Shown piece by piece: positions 1 through 7,224 of a stretch of DNA of 64,000 bases. The stretch lies in contig NZ_KE384549.1 in the NCBI RefSeq assembly GCF_000426645.1, forward strand, positions 390,873 to 454,872, in the 5' to 3' direction. Source of the stretch: Nakamurella lactea DSM 19367 (GTDB taxonomy: Bacteria; Actinomycetota; Actinomycetes; Mycobacteriales; Nakamurellaceae). The notes below the pieces were generated by a model. It made no database searches. It was given only the letters and a program-made list of their open reading frames with translations, and had not been told where the DNA came from. The stretch's first letter is position 1, and each line of letters starts with the position of its first letter. A program made the position numbers and the translations under genes.

Positions 1-461
1 ATCAGGGGCAACACCGGCAGCGCCAGGGTGAGGTCGACGATCACCCCGAGAACCGTGTCCAGGCGCCGGAAGTAGCTGCCGATCACCGCCAGCATCGTGC
101 CGACGGTGATCGCGATCGCGCTCGCGGCAATGGCTACCACAATGCTCTGCCGCGAGCCCCACACCACCTCGGCGAACACGTCGCGGCCCAGCGAGTCGGT
201 GCCGAACCAGTGGCTTCCGGATGGCGGTGACAACACCTGGGTCCCGTACGCGGCCGGGAAATCGGCGATCAGCGGGGCGAAGACCGCGACCAGGATCAAC
301 AACAGGGTCACCGCCATCGACAGCACCGCGAGCGGATTCCGGCGCAGCGAGCGCCAGGTGGCGGCCGCGGCCCGCGGCAGGTCGGTGTCGACGGTCTCGG
401 CGGACGGCAGGACAGCTACCGCCGGTGCGGCTTCCGATCGCTCGGTTCCGGGCGTCGTCAT
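1..461 (-). CDS. Dipeptide/oligopeptide ABC transporter permease, DppC type (partial)
   Basis: This is the N-terminal 153 codons of a DppC/OppC-type inner-membrane permease; the gene runs off the left edge. It would form the transmembrane channel with the DppB-like protein encoded just upstream. An N-terminal cytoplasmic stretch is followed by a membrane segment (about residues 44-66), then the family-typical FGTDSLGRDVF motif and the start of the next membrane segments. The ATG at 461 overlaps the stop of the DppB-like gene as ATGA, so the two are translationally coupled. The family call is clear; the substrate (di- or oligopeptides) is inferred from the neighbouring binding lipoprotein and dipeptidase. 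Confidence 0.9.
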   Translation of the reverse strand, partial: MTTPGTERSEAAPAVAVLPSAETVDTDLPRAAAATWRSLRRNPLAVLSMAVTLLLILVAVFAPLIADFPAAYGTQVLSPPSGSHWFGTDSLGRDVFAEVVWGSRQSIVVAIAASAIAITVGTMLAVIGSYFRRLDTVLGVIVDLTLALPVLPL

Positions 462-1420
462 CGGTTCTTCACCCTCGGATCCAGCAGCCCGTAGGCCAGG
501 TCGGTGATCATGTTCGCCACCACCACTGTCGCGGCGAGCAGTACGAAAGCGCCTTGCAGAACGGGGAAGTCGAGCTGGGTGACGGCCTCGTAGATGCCCC
601 GCCCGATGCCCGGATAGGCATACACGGTCTCGGTGAGCACCGCGCCGCCCACCAGGAAGCCGAGTTGCAGCCCGATCAGCGTGATGGTCGGCAGCAGGGC
701 ATTGCGCAGGGCATGCCGCCAGAGCACCCGCCGATAGGGCAGCCCGTTGGCCCTGGCAAGGGTGCAGTAGTCCTCGCCGAGGGCGTCGATCATCGACGAG
801 CGCATCATCAGCAGGTACGGCCCGAGCTGGATCAACACCAGCGACAGGCAGGGCAGCACCAGATGCGACAACACCGACAGATACCACTGCGCGCCGTAGG
901 TGCCATCGGCATAGGCGCCGCCGATGGAGAACCAGCCGAGCTTGAGCCCGAAGACGTACAGCAGCAGGATGCCGACACTCGGGACGAACAGCGATTGCCC
1001 GATCACGCCGAGGATCTGCACGGCGCGATCCAGCCAGCCGCCGCGCCGGCTCGCCGCCAGCACGCCGAGCGGGATGCCGATCAGGGCGGTCAGGATCAGC
1101 GCTGAGCCGGTCAACAGCAGGGTCCACGGGAGTCGTTCCATCAGCACGGTGGTGACCGGGACACCTTGCGCGAACGAGACCCCGAGGTTGCCGTGCAGCA
1201 GCTGCCACAGGTACTTGCCGTACTGGGTGAGCAGGGACTGGTCCAGGCCGTACTGGGTGAGCAGGGTCGCCCGCATCTCCGCCGTCATGTTCGGATTGGC
1301 CACCGCCTGCGCCGGATCGCCGGGAAGCAGGCGCAGCAGCAGGAAGGTGACCGTCACCGCGAAGAAGATCGTCAGCAGTGCACGGCCGATCTTGCGCAGC
1401 ACGAAGGTGAACAGCGACAT
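458..1420 (-). CDS. Dipeptide/oligopeptide ABC transporter permease, DppB type
   Basis: A 320-residue integral membrane permease of the DppB/OppB family. It begins MSLFTFVLRKIGRALLTI, has the LLPGDPA motif after the first membrane helix, and carries a binding-protein-dependent transport EAA-like loop (LARANGLPYRRVLWRHALRNA) that contacts the ATPases. It ends with the usual DPRVKNR tail. An in-frame extension reaches 1528, but that part is read through the tail of the upstream gene. The ATG at 1420 gives the normal family N-terminus, 16 bases after the binding-protein stop. It should pair with the DppC-like protein. Confidence 0.93.
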   Translation of the reverse strand: MSLFTFVLRKIGRALLTIFFAVTVTFLLLRLLPGDPAQAVANPNMTAEMRATLLTQYGLDQSLLTQYGKYLWQLLHGNLGVSFAQGVPVTTVLMERLPWTLLLTGSALILTALIGIPLGVLAASRRGGWLDRAVQILGVIGQSLFVPSVGILLLYVFGLKLGWFSIGGAYADGTYGAQWYLSVLSHLVLPCLSLVLIQLGPYLLMMRSSMIDALGEDYCTLARANGLPYRRVLWRHALRNALLPTITLIGLQLGFLVGGAVLTETVYAYPGIGRGIYEAVTQLDFPVLQGAFVLLAATVVVANMITDLAYGLLDPRVKNR

Positions 1421-1436
1421 CCGGGCGACCCCTGGC

Positions 1437-3113
1437 TCAGCCGGTCGTGGTGGCGGCGGCGAGGGACACGGGATCGACGATCGACAACAGCTCGCTCGGT
1501 TTGACGATGAACCCGCTCCACTTGTCACTGAACGCGACGTAGAGATTCTGGGTGTACATGATGTTGTCGTAGACGTTGTCGTGCACCAGCTTCGCCGCCT
1601 GCCGCAACAGCGTCTTCTGCTCCGCCCGATCCGTCGTGGTGCGCGACTTGGAGATCAGCTCGTTGAGTTTCGGGTCGTCGACGTAGCTGTAGTTGATGGC
1701 ACCACCCGGCAGGTAGGTGAGTGCCATATTGGTGGCCGGGTCGTCCATGATGGCGAAGTTCCCGGCATAGATGTCGAAGTCGCCTTCGTTGGTCTTGGCC
1801 AGGTAGGTGTTGCGTTCCAAGCCCTGCAGGTCGATGGTGATGCCGGCCTTCGCCGCACCGTCCTTGACCAGATTCACCCACTGGGAGGTGACCGCGTCCT
1901 GCAGTGAGTAGATCAGCCGGAACTTCAGCGGGAACTGACCGTTGCTGTCGGAGGTGTAGCCCGCGTCGGTGAGCAGCTTGCGCGCCTGGTCGGGGTCGTA
2001 CGCGTACTCCTTGAGTGACGGGTCGTACCAGTCCTTGAGCACCGGCATGATCGGGCTGCTGCCGGTGGACACTGCCTGACCCTGCAACACCACGTTGCGG
2101 ATGGCGTCGTAGTCGACCGTCGCGGCGAGTGCCTGTCGGACAGGCAGTTTCGCCAGATCCTTCTGCTTCATGTTGTAGGTCATGTGGGCGTAACCGAGTC
2201 CGGGAACCTCCTCCACCTTGATCCCCTCGGTGCCCTGCAGGGTCTTGACCTGGGTCGGCGGGAGCGCATTGGCGATCATGTCGACATCACCGTTGCGCAG
2301 GGCGAGGATCTCGGTGTTCACATCCGGATACACCCGGTAGACGATGGCGGCCGGCCGCGGGGTCCCGCCGTCGACCAGTGGGTAGCTGTCGACCCGCTTC
2401 ATGGTGTAGCTCTGGCCCTTGGCGACCGAGGTGAGGGTGTACGGACCGGCGCCGACCCAGTCCTTGTCGTTGGCGAAGGTAGCCACGCTGCCGGCCTTGG
2501 AGAAGATGTGTTCCGGCACGATGTTTCCCCAGAAGCCGATCTCGGCGATCACCGTCGAATCGGGTTCGGACAGGGCGACCTCGACCCGGGTGGGTGACAC
2601 CGCTGTCGCCTTCACGAAGTTGGTGAGCTGGCCGTACAGCGTGCCGGCCGGCTTGTCCTTCTTGACCGCGTTCAGGGTGTAGGCGACGTCGTCGGCGGTC
2701 AGCGGCGTGCCGTCGCTCCAGGTGAAGTCGCTGCGGATGTCGTAGAAGCCGGTTTTCGGGTCGGTGTATCCCCATTTGGTGGCCAACGACGGTTCCTTGT
2801 TGCCGGCGGCGTCGATGCTCAGCAGATGCGGGTACATCAGATTGGTGATCCAGTAGTCGGTCCGGCTGTTCCCGACCAGCGGGTTGTAGTTGACCACGTC
2901 CGAGGTGGTCGCGATGGTCAAGGTGTCCGCGCTGCCACCGGCCACCGGGGAACTACTGCCCGCCGCAGGGCCGGATCCGGCGGTCGGGCCGGAGCCCTGC
3001 GCGGCGGTGGAGCTGTCCGCGGCCGCGGCCGGCTTGCTCGGTGCGCAACCGGCCAGCGTGAGAACAGCGATCAGCGCACTTCCGATCAGTGGGATGACGG
3101 TTCTGCGACGCAT
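1437..3113 (-). CDS. Peptide/solute-binding lipoprotein, SBP_bac_5 family
   Basis: A 558-residue extracellular binding protein for a peptide-type ABC importer. Its signal peptide ends in lipobox LAGC (Cys23), so it should be lipid-anchored outside the membrane. A Ser/Gly/Pro-rich linker leads to the SBP_bac_5 fold, with typical strings such as FTWSDGTPLTADDVAYT and GAGPYTL. The ATG at 3113 overlaps the dipeptidase stop by one base (TGATG). A GTG at 3122 lies 5 bases after a good GAGGAGG site and is an equally possible start. The order is dipeptidase, binding protein, DppB, DppC, probably one transcript. The ligand cannot be read from the sequence. Confidence 0.93.
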   Translation of the reverse strand: MRRRTVIPLIGSALIAVLTLAGCAPSKPAAAADSSTAAQGSGPTAGSGPAAGSSSPVAGGSADTLTIATTSDVVNYNPLVGNSRTDYWITNLMYPHLLSIDAAGNKEPSLATKWGYTDPKTGFYDIRSDFTWSDGTPLTADDVAYTLNAVKKDKPAGTLYGQLTNFVKATAVSPTRVEVALSEPDSTVIAEIGFWGNIVPEHIFSKAGSVATFANDKDWVGAGPYTLTSVAKGQSYTMKRVDSYPLVDGGTPRPAAIVYRVYPDVNTEILALRNGDVDMIANALPPTQVKTLQGTEGIKVEEVPGLGYAHMTYNMKQKDLAKLPVRQALAATVDYDAIRNVVLQGQAVSTGSSPIMPVLKDWYDPSLKEYAYDPDQARKLLTDAGYTSDSNGQFPLKFRLIYSLQDAVTSQWVNLVKDGAAKAGITIDLQGLERNTYLAKTNEGDFDIYAGNFAIMDDPATNMALTYLPGGAINYSYVDDPKLNELISKSRTTTDRAEQKTLLRQAAKLVHDNVYDNIMYTQNLYVAFSDKWSGFIVKPSELLSIVDPVSLAAATTTG

Positions 3114-4321
3114 CACACCCACACCTCCTCAAGCACTCTCAGGGTGTTGCCGCCGACGACGGCACGGATTTCGTCATCGGAGTAGTCGTGGGCGACGAGC
3201 CATCCGATGATGTTGTAGAAGCACTCGGCCGGGTTCTCCAGACCGTCGACGTACTCGACGGTCTCGTGGTCGACATGGCCATGGGCCTGGCTGATCGACA
3301 GGTTGCCGGCGAACGCGGTGTGCAGGCCGACATGGTCTCCGAACAGGGTGTCCGGTCCGAACGAGACGTGCTCGATGCCGACCAGATCGACGCAGTAGAC
3401 GAAGTGGTCCATCACCGATTCGATGGTGTGCCGTGGATGATCCGGGCTCAGCGTGGTGTGCGGCGCCGCTTCCAGCCCGATCACGCCGCCCCGATCGGCG
3501 CAGGCCTTGATCACCTCGTCCGGCTTCATCCGGTTGGTCGGCCAGACCGACCTGGCGCCGGCATGGGTGATGAAGACGGGTTTGGTAGAGCGCTCGATCG
3601 TCTCCAGCGCAGTGCGATCGCCACTGTGCGACACGTCGATGGCGATGCCCAGTTTGTTCATCCGCTGCACGGCGCGGTCGCCGAAGTACGTCAGACCGCC
3701 GTCACCGCGCTCCTTCAGGCCGCTGCCGAGGGTGTTGGCCTCGGAATAGGCGATGCCCATCTGCCGGACGCCGAAGCCGTAGAGCACATCGAGTCGGTCG
3801 ACCTCGTTCTCGATCGGGGTGGCCGCCTCGAGTGCGAAGATGTGGGCGATCTTCCCGGACTGCTTGGCGTGTTCGATGTCGGCCAGCGTCTCGCCCTTGA
3901 TGACGTACTGCTGGTGCGCCAGGTCGGCCATCCGAACCCCGAGGTCGAACAGCACGTCCTGGTACTTCCAGCCGGCGTCCGAGGAGATGCAGCAGGTGCC
4001 GTCCATCCCGTTGTCGAACACGGCGGTGAGGCCGGAGCGGGAAAGTCCTTCGTAGGCCGTGGGTTCCCGACCCTGGCGGATGTGGTCGCGGAGCTGCCCC
4101 ATGTCCTCCGGGAAGACCTGTACGTGTTCGTGCAGGGAGATCACCGTCTCCTCGGTGAGCAGGCGGGTAGTGCGCTGCTGTTGCTCGGTGGACAGCTCGA
4201 GGCCGGCGTAGGGCGGTACCCGGCCGATCTGCCGGGCGTACCGGAACTCCTTGATGTCGGTCCCCGGCTCGAGGAACTCGTAGGCGGTGTAGCCGGTGTA
4301 CTGGGGTGACGGGTCCAGCAT
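3113..4321 (-). CDS. Dipeptidase, peptidase family M19 (renal/membrane dipeptidase-like)
   Basis: A 402-residue zinc-type dipeptidase of family M19, without a signal peptide, so probably cytosolic and acting on peptides brought in by the adjacent importer. Family landmarks are the glutamate in FALEAATPIENE, the histidine in DVSHSGDRT and the histidine in FITHAGARS, matching the second half of the metal site. The usual N-terminal HxD pair is not seen; the equivalent place seems to read LHEHV, so the first ligand pair may be His-x-His. The start at 4321 has GGAG four bases upstream. It leads the minus-strand peptide operon, divergent from the two ATPase genes. Substrate is not determined. Confidence 0.85.
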   Translation of the reverse strand: MLDPSPQYTGYTAYEFLEPGTDIKEFRYARQIGRVPPYAGLELSTEQQQRTTRLLTEETVISLHEHVQVFPEDMGQLRDHIRQGREPTAYEGLSRSGLTAVFDNGMDGTCCISSDAGWKYQDVLFDLGVRMADLAHQQYVIKGETLADIEHAKQSGKIAHIFALEAATPIENEVDRLDVLYGFGVRQMGIAYSEANTLGSGLKERGDGGLTYFGDRAVQRMNKLGIAIDVSHSGDRTALETIERSTKPVFITHAGARSVWPTNRMKPDEVIKACADRGGVIGLEAAPHTTLSPDHPRHTIESVMDHFVYCVDLVGIEHVSFGPDTLFGDHVGLHTAFAGNLSISQAHGHVDHETVEYVDGLENPAECFYNIIGWLVAHDYSDDEIRAVVGGNTLRVLEEVWV

Positions 4322-4442
4322 GACGCTCCTTCGTGATGGTGGTGGCAGCCGTTGCGGGGCCGACCGGGTTGACGACCGACCGTCGAACACTTCGCTGACT
4401 CACGCAGCGGTGTGTAGTAATCAGGCACCTAGAGTGCACCAC

Positions 4443-4471
4443 TTGACGAATTCAGGCAAGAGCGATACAAA
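4443..4471 (+). promoter_or_regulatory. Probable sigma-70-type promoter for the dppD-dppF pair
   Basis: TTGACG at 4443-4448 and TACAAA at 4466-4471 are separated by exactly 17 bases and lie about 40 bases upstream of the GTG start at 4513. This is the best promoter-like pair in the 191-base divergent region 4322-4512. Transcription from it would give the two ATPases only; the permeases and the binding protein are on the other strand. Confidence 0.5.
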
Positions 4472-4486
4472 GTTGTAACAATCTTG
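4468..4486. promoter_or_regulatory. Imperfect palindrome overlapping the -10 region (candidate operator)
   Basis: CAAAGTTGTAACAATCTTG is a 19-base imperfect inverted repeat (7 of 9 arm positions match, single central A). It starts inside the proposed -10 hexamer of the ATPase promoter. Its position suits a repressor site controlling the divergent peptide-uptake genes. The regulator is unknown and none is encoded nearby. Confidence 0.35.
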
Positions 4487-4512
4487 CGGCTTCGAGGTGT
4501 CAGGATGGTCTT

Positions 4513-5529
4513 GTGACGATCTCACCCCTTGCCCGGCCCGCCGGCGTCGACGCCTTGACGGTTCGCGGTCTCCGGGTCGACTACGGCGACCCCGGCGCGG
4601 CCATACCTGCCGTGCGGGGCATCGATCTCGACGTTCCGGCCGGTGCGATCGTCGCCCTGCTGGGTGAATCCGGATCGGGGAAGTCGGCAACGGCCCGCGC
4701 CGTGCTCGGCCTTGATCAGGACGGCAGCCGGATCGCTGCCGACGAGATCCGGATCGGTTCCACCGACCTGCTGCGCGCCTCGGACGAACAGCGTCGGCGG
4801 GCCAGGGGCTCGGAGGTCGGGTTGGTGATGCAGGACGCACTCTCCGCGCTCAACCCGGTGTTGTCGATCGGCCGCCAGCTCGGTGAACTGTTCGAGGTGC
4901 ACCTCGGACTGTCCCGACGCAAGGCCCGCAGTCGGGCCGTCGAAATGCTGGGCCTGGTAGGCATTCCGGACCCGGCGCGGCGGGTCGACGACTATCCGCA
5001 CCAGTTCTCCGGAGGCATGCGGCAGCGCATCCTGATCGCCATGGCCATCGCGCTGGAGCCGACGTTGTTGATCGCCGACGAGCCGACGACGGCGCTCGAC
5101 GTGACCGTGCAGGCGCAGATCCTTGACCTGCTCGATGACCTTCGGATGAAGACCGACATGGGCGTCCTGCTGATCACCCACGATCTCGGGGTGGTCAATG
5201 AGGTGGCCGACCGGGTGGTCGTGATGTACGCCGGGCGAGTTGTCGAGAGCGGCGTCACCGCAGCGGTGTTCACCCATCCGGCGCATCCGTACACGCAGGC
5301 GCTGCTGCGGTCCGTGCCGCAGGCATCCGGGCGCCGGGAGGACCTGCTGACCATTGCCGGATCGCCGCCGAGTCCACGCCAGGTGCCGAGCGGGTGTTCG
5401 TTCCGGACCCGCTGCAGGTGGGCCGTCGAGTTGTGCGCCGACCGCAGACCGGAGCTGGCGGGCGTCGCCGAGGGCCGGCTGGCGGCCTGCCATCGGAGCG
5501 CGGAGGTTCTCGATGTCGCTGTCGGTTGA
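4513..5529 (+). CDS. Dipeptide/oligopeptide ABC transporter ATP-binding protein, DppD type
   Basis: A 338-residue ABC ATPase that would power peptide import together with the downstream DppF-like protein and the minus-strand permeases. Walker A GESGSGKS is at about residues 51-58, the signature FSGGMRQR near 166 and Walker B LLIADEP near 185. The oligopeptide-transporter C-terminal domain (HPAHPYTQALLRSVP, then a Cys-containing GCSFRTRC segment) is present. It starts at a GTG. Its end overlaps the start of the next ATPase gene by 17 bases. Confidence 0.93.
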   Translation: MTISPLARPAGVDALTVRGLRVDYGDPGAAIPAVRGIDLDVPAGAIVALLGESGSGKSATARAVLGLDQDGSRIAADEIRIGSTDLLRASDEQRRRARGSEVGLVMQDALSALNPVLSIGRQLGELFEVHLGLSRRKARSRAVEMLGLVGIPDPARRVDDYPHQFSGGMRQRILIAMAIALEPTLLIADEPTTALDVTVQAQILDLLDDLRMKTDMGVLLITHDLGVVNEVADRVVVMYAGRVVESGVTAAVFTHPAHPYTQALLRSVPQASGRREDLLTIAGSPPSPRQVPSGCSFRTRCRWAVELCADRRPELAGVAEGRLAACHRSAEVLDVAVG

Positions 5530-6559
5530 TCAGCACGAGGCGGCCGGTGGTGCTGCGGAATCGCCCGGTGTGGTGCTGCGGGCGGATGCGCTGGTGAAAC
5601 GGTTCCGGGTCGGTCCGGCGATCCGCTCGAACTACGTCTCGGCGGTCGACGGTGTGTCGTTGGACCTGCGCCGCGGCGAATCACTGGGGATCGTCGGCGA
5701 ATCAGGCTGCGGGAAAACCACTCTGGCCCGGATGCTGGTCGGGTTGGAACGGCCGGACGGCGGGACCTTGCGTTTCCGGCAACGGGACGTCACCGCGGGC
5801 CGCCGGGCCGACCGTCGGCTACTCCGCAAGGGCGTGCAGATGATCTTCCAGGACCCGTACACCAGCCTGGACCCACGGATGACGGTCGGCAAACTGGTCA
5901 CCGAACCGTTGGCCGCCAACCGCACCATGGGCGCCAGGGCCCGGCGCGGGCGGGCCGGTGAACTGCTCGAGCTGGTCGGGCTGTCCGTCGACATGCTGGA
6001 CCGCTTCCCGCACCAGTTCTCCGGCGGCCAACGTCAACGGATCGGCGTCGCCAGGGCCCTTGCCCTCGATCCGGACGTGCTGGTCTGCGACGAACCGGTG
6101 TCGGCCCTTGACGTGTCCGTCCAGGCCCAGGTGATCAACCTGCTCCGTGACCTGCAGCGGCGGCTCGGTGTGGCGATCGTGTTCATCGCGCACGATCTGT
6201 CGGTCGTGCGGCATCTGACCGATCGGGTGGCGGTGATGTACCTGGGCCGGATAGCGGAGATCGGTGACTCCGACAGCATCTTCGAGGGACCGGCACATCC
6301 GTACACCAGGGCACTGCTGTCCGCGTCTCCGTCGGTCGATCCAGCGCGGCGTGGACAACTGGCACAACGGGTGAAGCTGATCGGCGAGCCGCCGTCACCG
6401 ATCGATCCGCCGGTCGGTTGCAGATTCCACCCGCGCTGCGAACTCGCCCAGGACCGTTGCCGGACAGAGACTCCGCTGCTGCGAGTTCCCGCCGACGACA
6501 CCGGAACCAGACGGTCCGCCTGTCACTTCGCCGAGGCCGTCCTCACCGACGCCCGCTGA
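5513..6559 (+). CDS. Dipeptide/oligopeptide ABC transporter ATP-binding protein, DppF type
   Basis: The second, 348-residue ABC ATPase of the peptide importer. It has Walker A GESGCGKT, the signature FSGGQRQR, Walker B LVCDEPVSALD, and the oligopeptide C-terminal segment with GCRFHPRCELA. The ATG at 5513 lies inside the end of the DppD-like gene (17-base overlap). The open frame extends further upstream to 5354, but only through DppD coding sequence. The gene ends convergently with the DoxX-like gene, and the two overlap by 37 bases. Confidence 0.92.
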   Translation: MSLSVDQHEAAGGAAESPGVVLRADALVKRFRVGPAIRSNYVSAVDGVSLDLRRGESLGIVGESGCGKTTLARMLVGLERPDGGTLRFRQRDVTAGRRADRRLLRKGVQMIFQDPYTSLDPRMTVGKLVTEPLAANRTMGARARRGRAGELLELVGLSVDMLDRFPHQFSGGQRQRIGVARALALDPDVLVCDEPVSALDVSVQAQVINLLRDLQRRLGVAIVFIAHDLSVVRHLTDRVAVMYLGRIAEIGDSDSIFEGPAHPYTRALLSASPSVDPARRGQLAQRVKLIGEPPSPIDPPVGCRFHPRCELAQDRCRTETPLLRVPADDTGTRRSACHFAEAVLTDAR

Positions 6560-7071
6560 ACGTCGGAATCGGCTGCGGTGGTGAGCCGGGCGCCCAATGC
6601 CTTGGCCATCACGACCAGGCCGGCGGCGGCCAGCACGACGTCCTTGATCATGTACTGCGCCTCCAACGTCGGGTGACCGCCGGGGAACATGTCGGAGAAG
6701 AACAGCACCAGTGGACACATGAAGCCGATGACGCAGCCGGCGAGCAGCACCAGCCCGGTCCGCAGCAGCACCTTGGTGACCAGCATCAGCCCGACACAAC
6801 ACTCGATCCCGGCGGTGGCGACCATCGCCGTGGTGCCCGTCACCGTTCCGAAGGTGATCGCGTCGACCGTTCTGGTCACCAGGGCCTCGACCGGACTGAC
6901 GCCCGGGAAGAACTTGAGCACACCGAATCCGAGCAACACCAGGCCGACACAGACGCGCAGGACGTCGATGCTGTGGCGGGCCAACAGGGCCGCCGCTCGA
7001 TCGATCGGCCCGGCCTGGTGTCGGGTGGTGGCGGGTGTGCGGCTGAAGGTGCCGGCAACTGCTGTAGTCAT
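6523..7071 (-). CDS. DoxX/DUF417-like membrane protein
   Basis: A 182-residue protein with four predicted membrane segments. The first (VLRVCVGLVLLGFGVLKFF) has the DoxX/YkgB-type pattern, and CVGLMLVTKVLL plus LVLLAGCVIGFMCPLVLFF follow. The family is poorly characterised; members are quinone- or redox-linked membrane proteins or simply of unknown function. The ATG at 7071 has AAGGGA nine bases upstream. The 3' end overlaps the DppF-like gene tail to tail. It is probably a separate transcript, because a hairpin lies between it and hyuB upstream. DoxX and DUF417 cannot be told apart here with certainty. Confidence 0.7.
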   Translation of the reverse strand: MTTAVAGTFSRTPATTRHQAGPIDRAAALLARHSIDVLRVCVGLVLLGFGVLKFFPGVSPVEALVTRTVDAITFGTVTGTTAMVATAGIECCVGLMLVTKVLLRTGLVLLAGCVIGFMCPLVLFFSDMFPGGHPTLEAQYMIKDVVLAAAGLVVMAKALGARLTTAADSDVQRASVRTASAK

Positions 7072-7137
7072 GCGTGAATCCCTTCGGGTGGATGAACCGT
7101 CTGGGGGTATGACAGACAGGCCGGGCCGCCGGATACT

Positions 7138-7156
7138 CCGGGACCGCAAGTCCCGG
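7138..7156 (-). terminator. Hairpin downstream of hyuB
   Basis: A perfect inverted repeat CCGGGAC/GTCCCGG with a 5-base loop lies about 70 bases beyond the hyuB stop and upstream of the DoxX-like gene. No T-run follows. It may terminate or attenuate the tetR-sdr-hyuA-hyuB transcript. Confidence 0.4.
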
Positions 7157-7224
7157 TCGAATTGGGTAGATCGACGTACCCGCCGGCCGGCCCGGCCGCC
7201 CACAGCCACCGGAGCCCGGCGATG

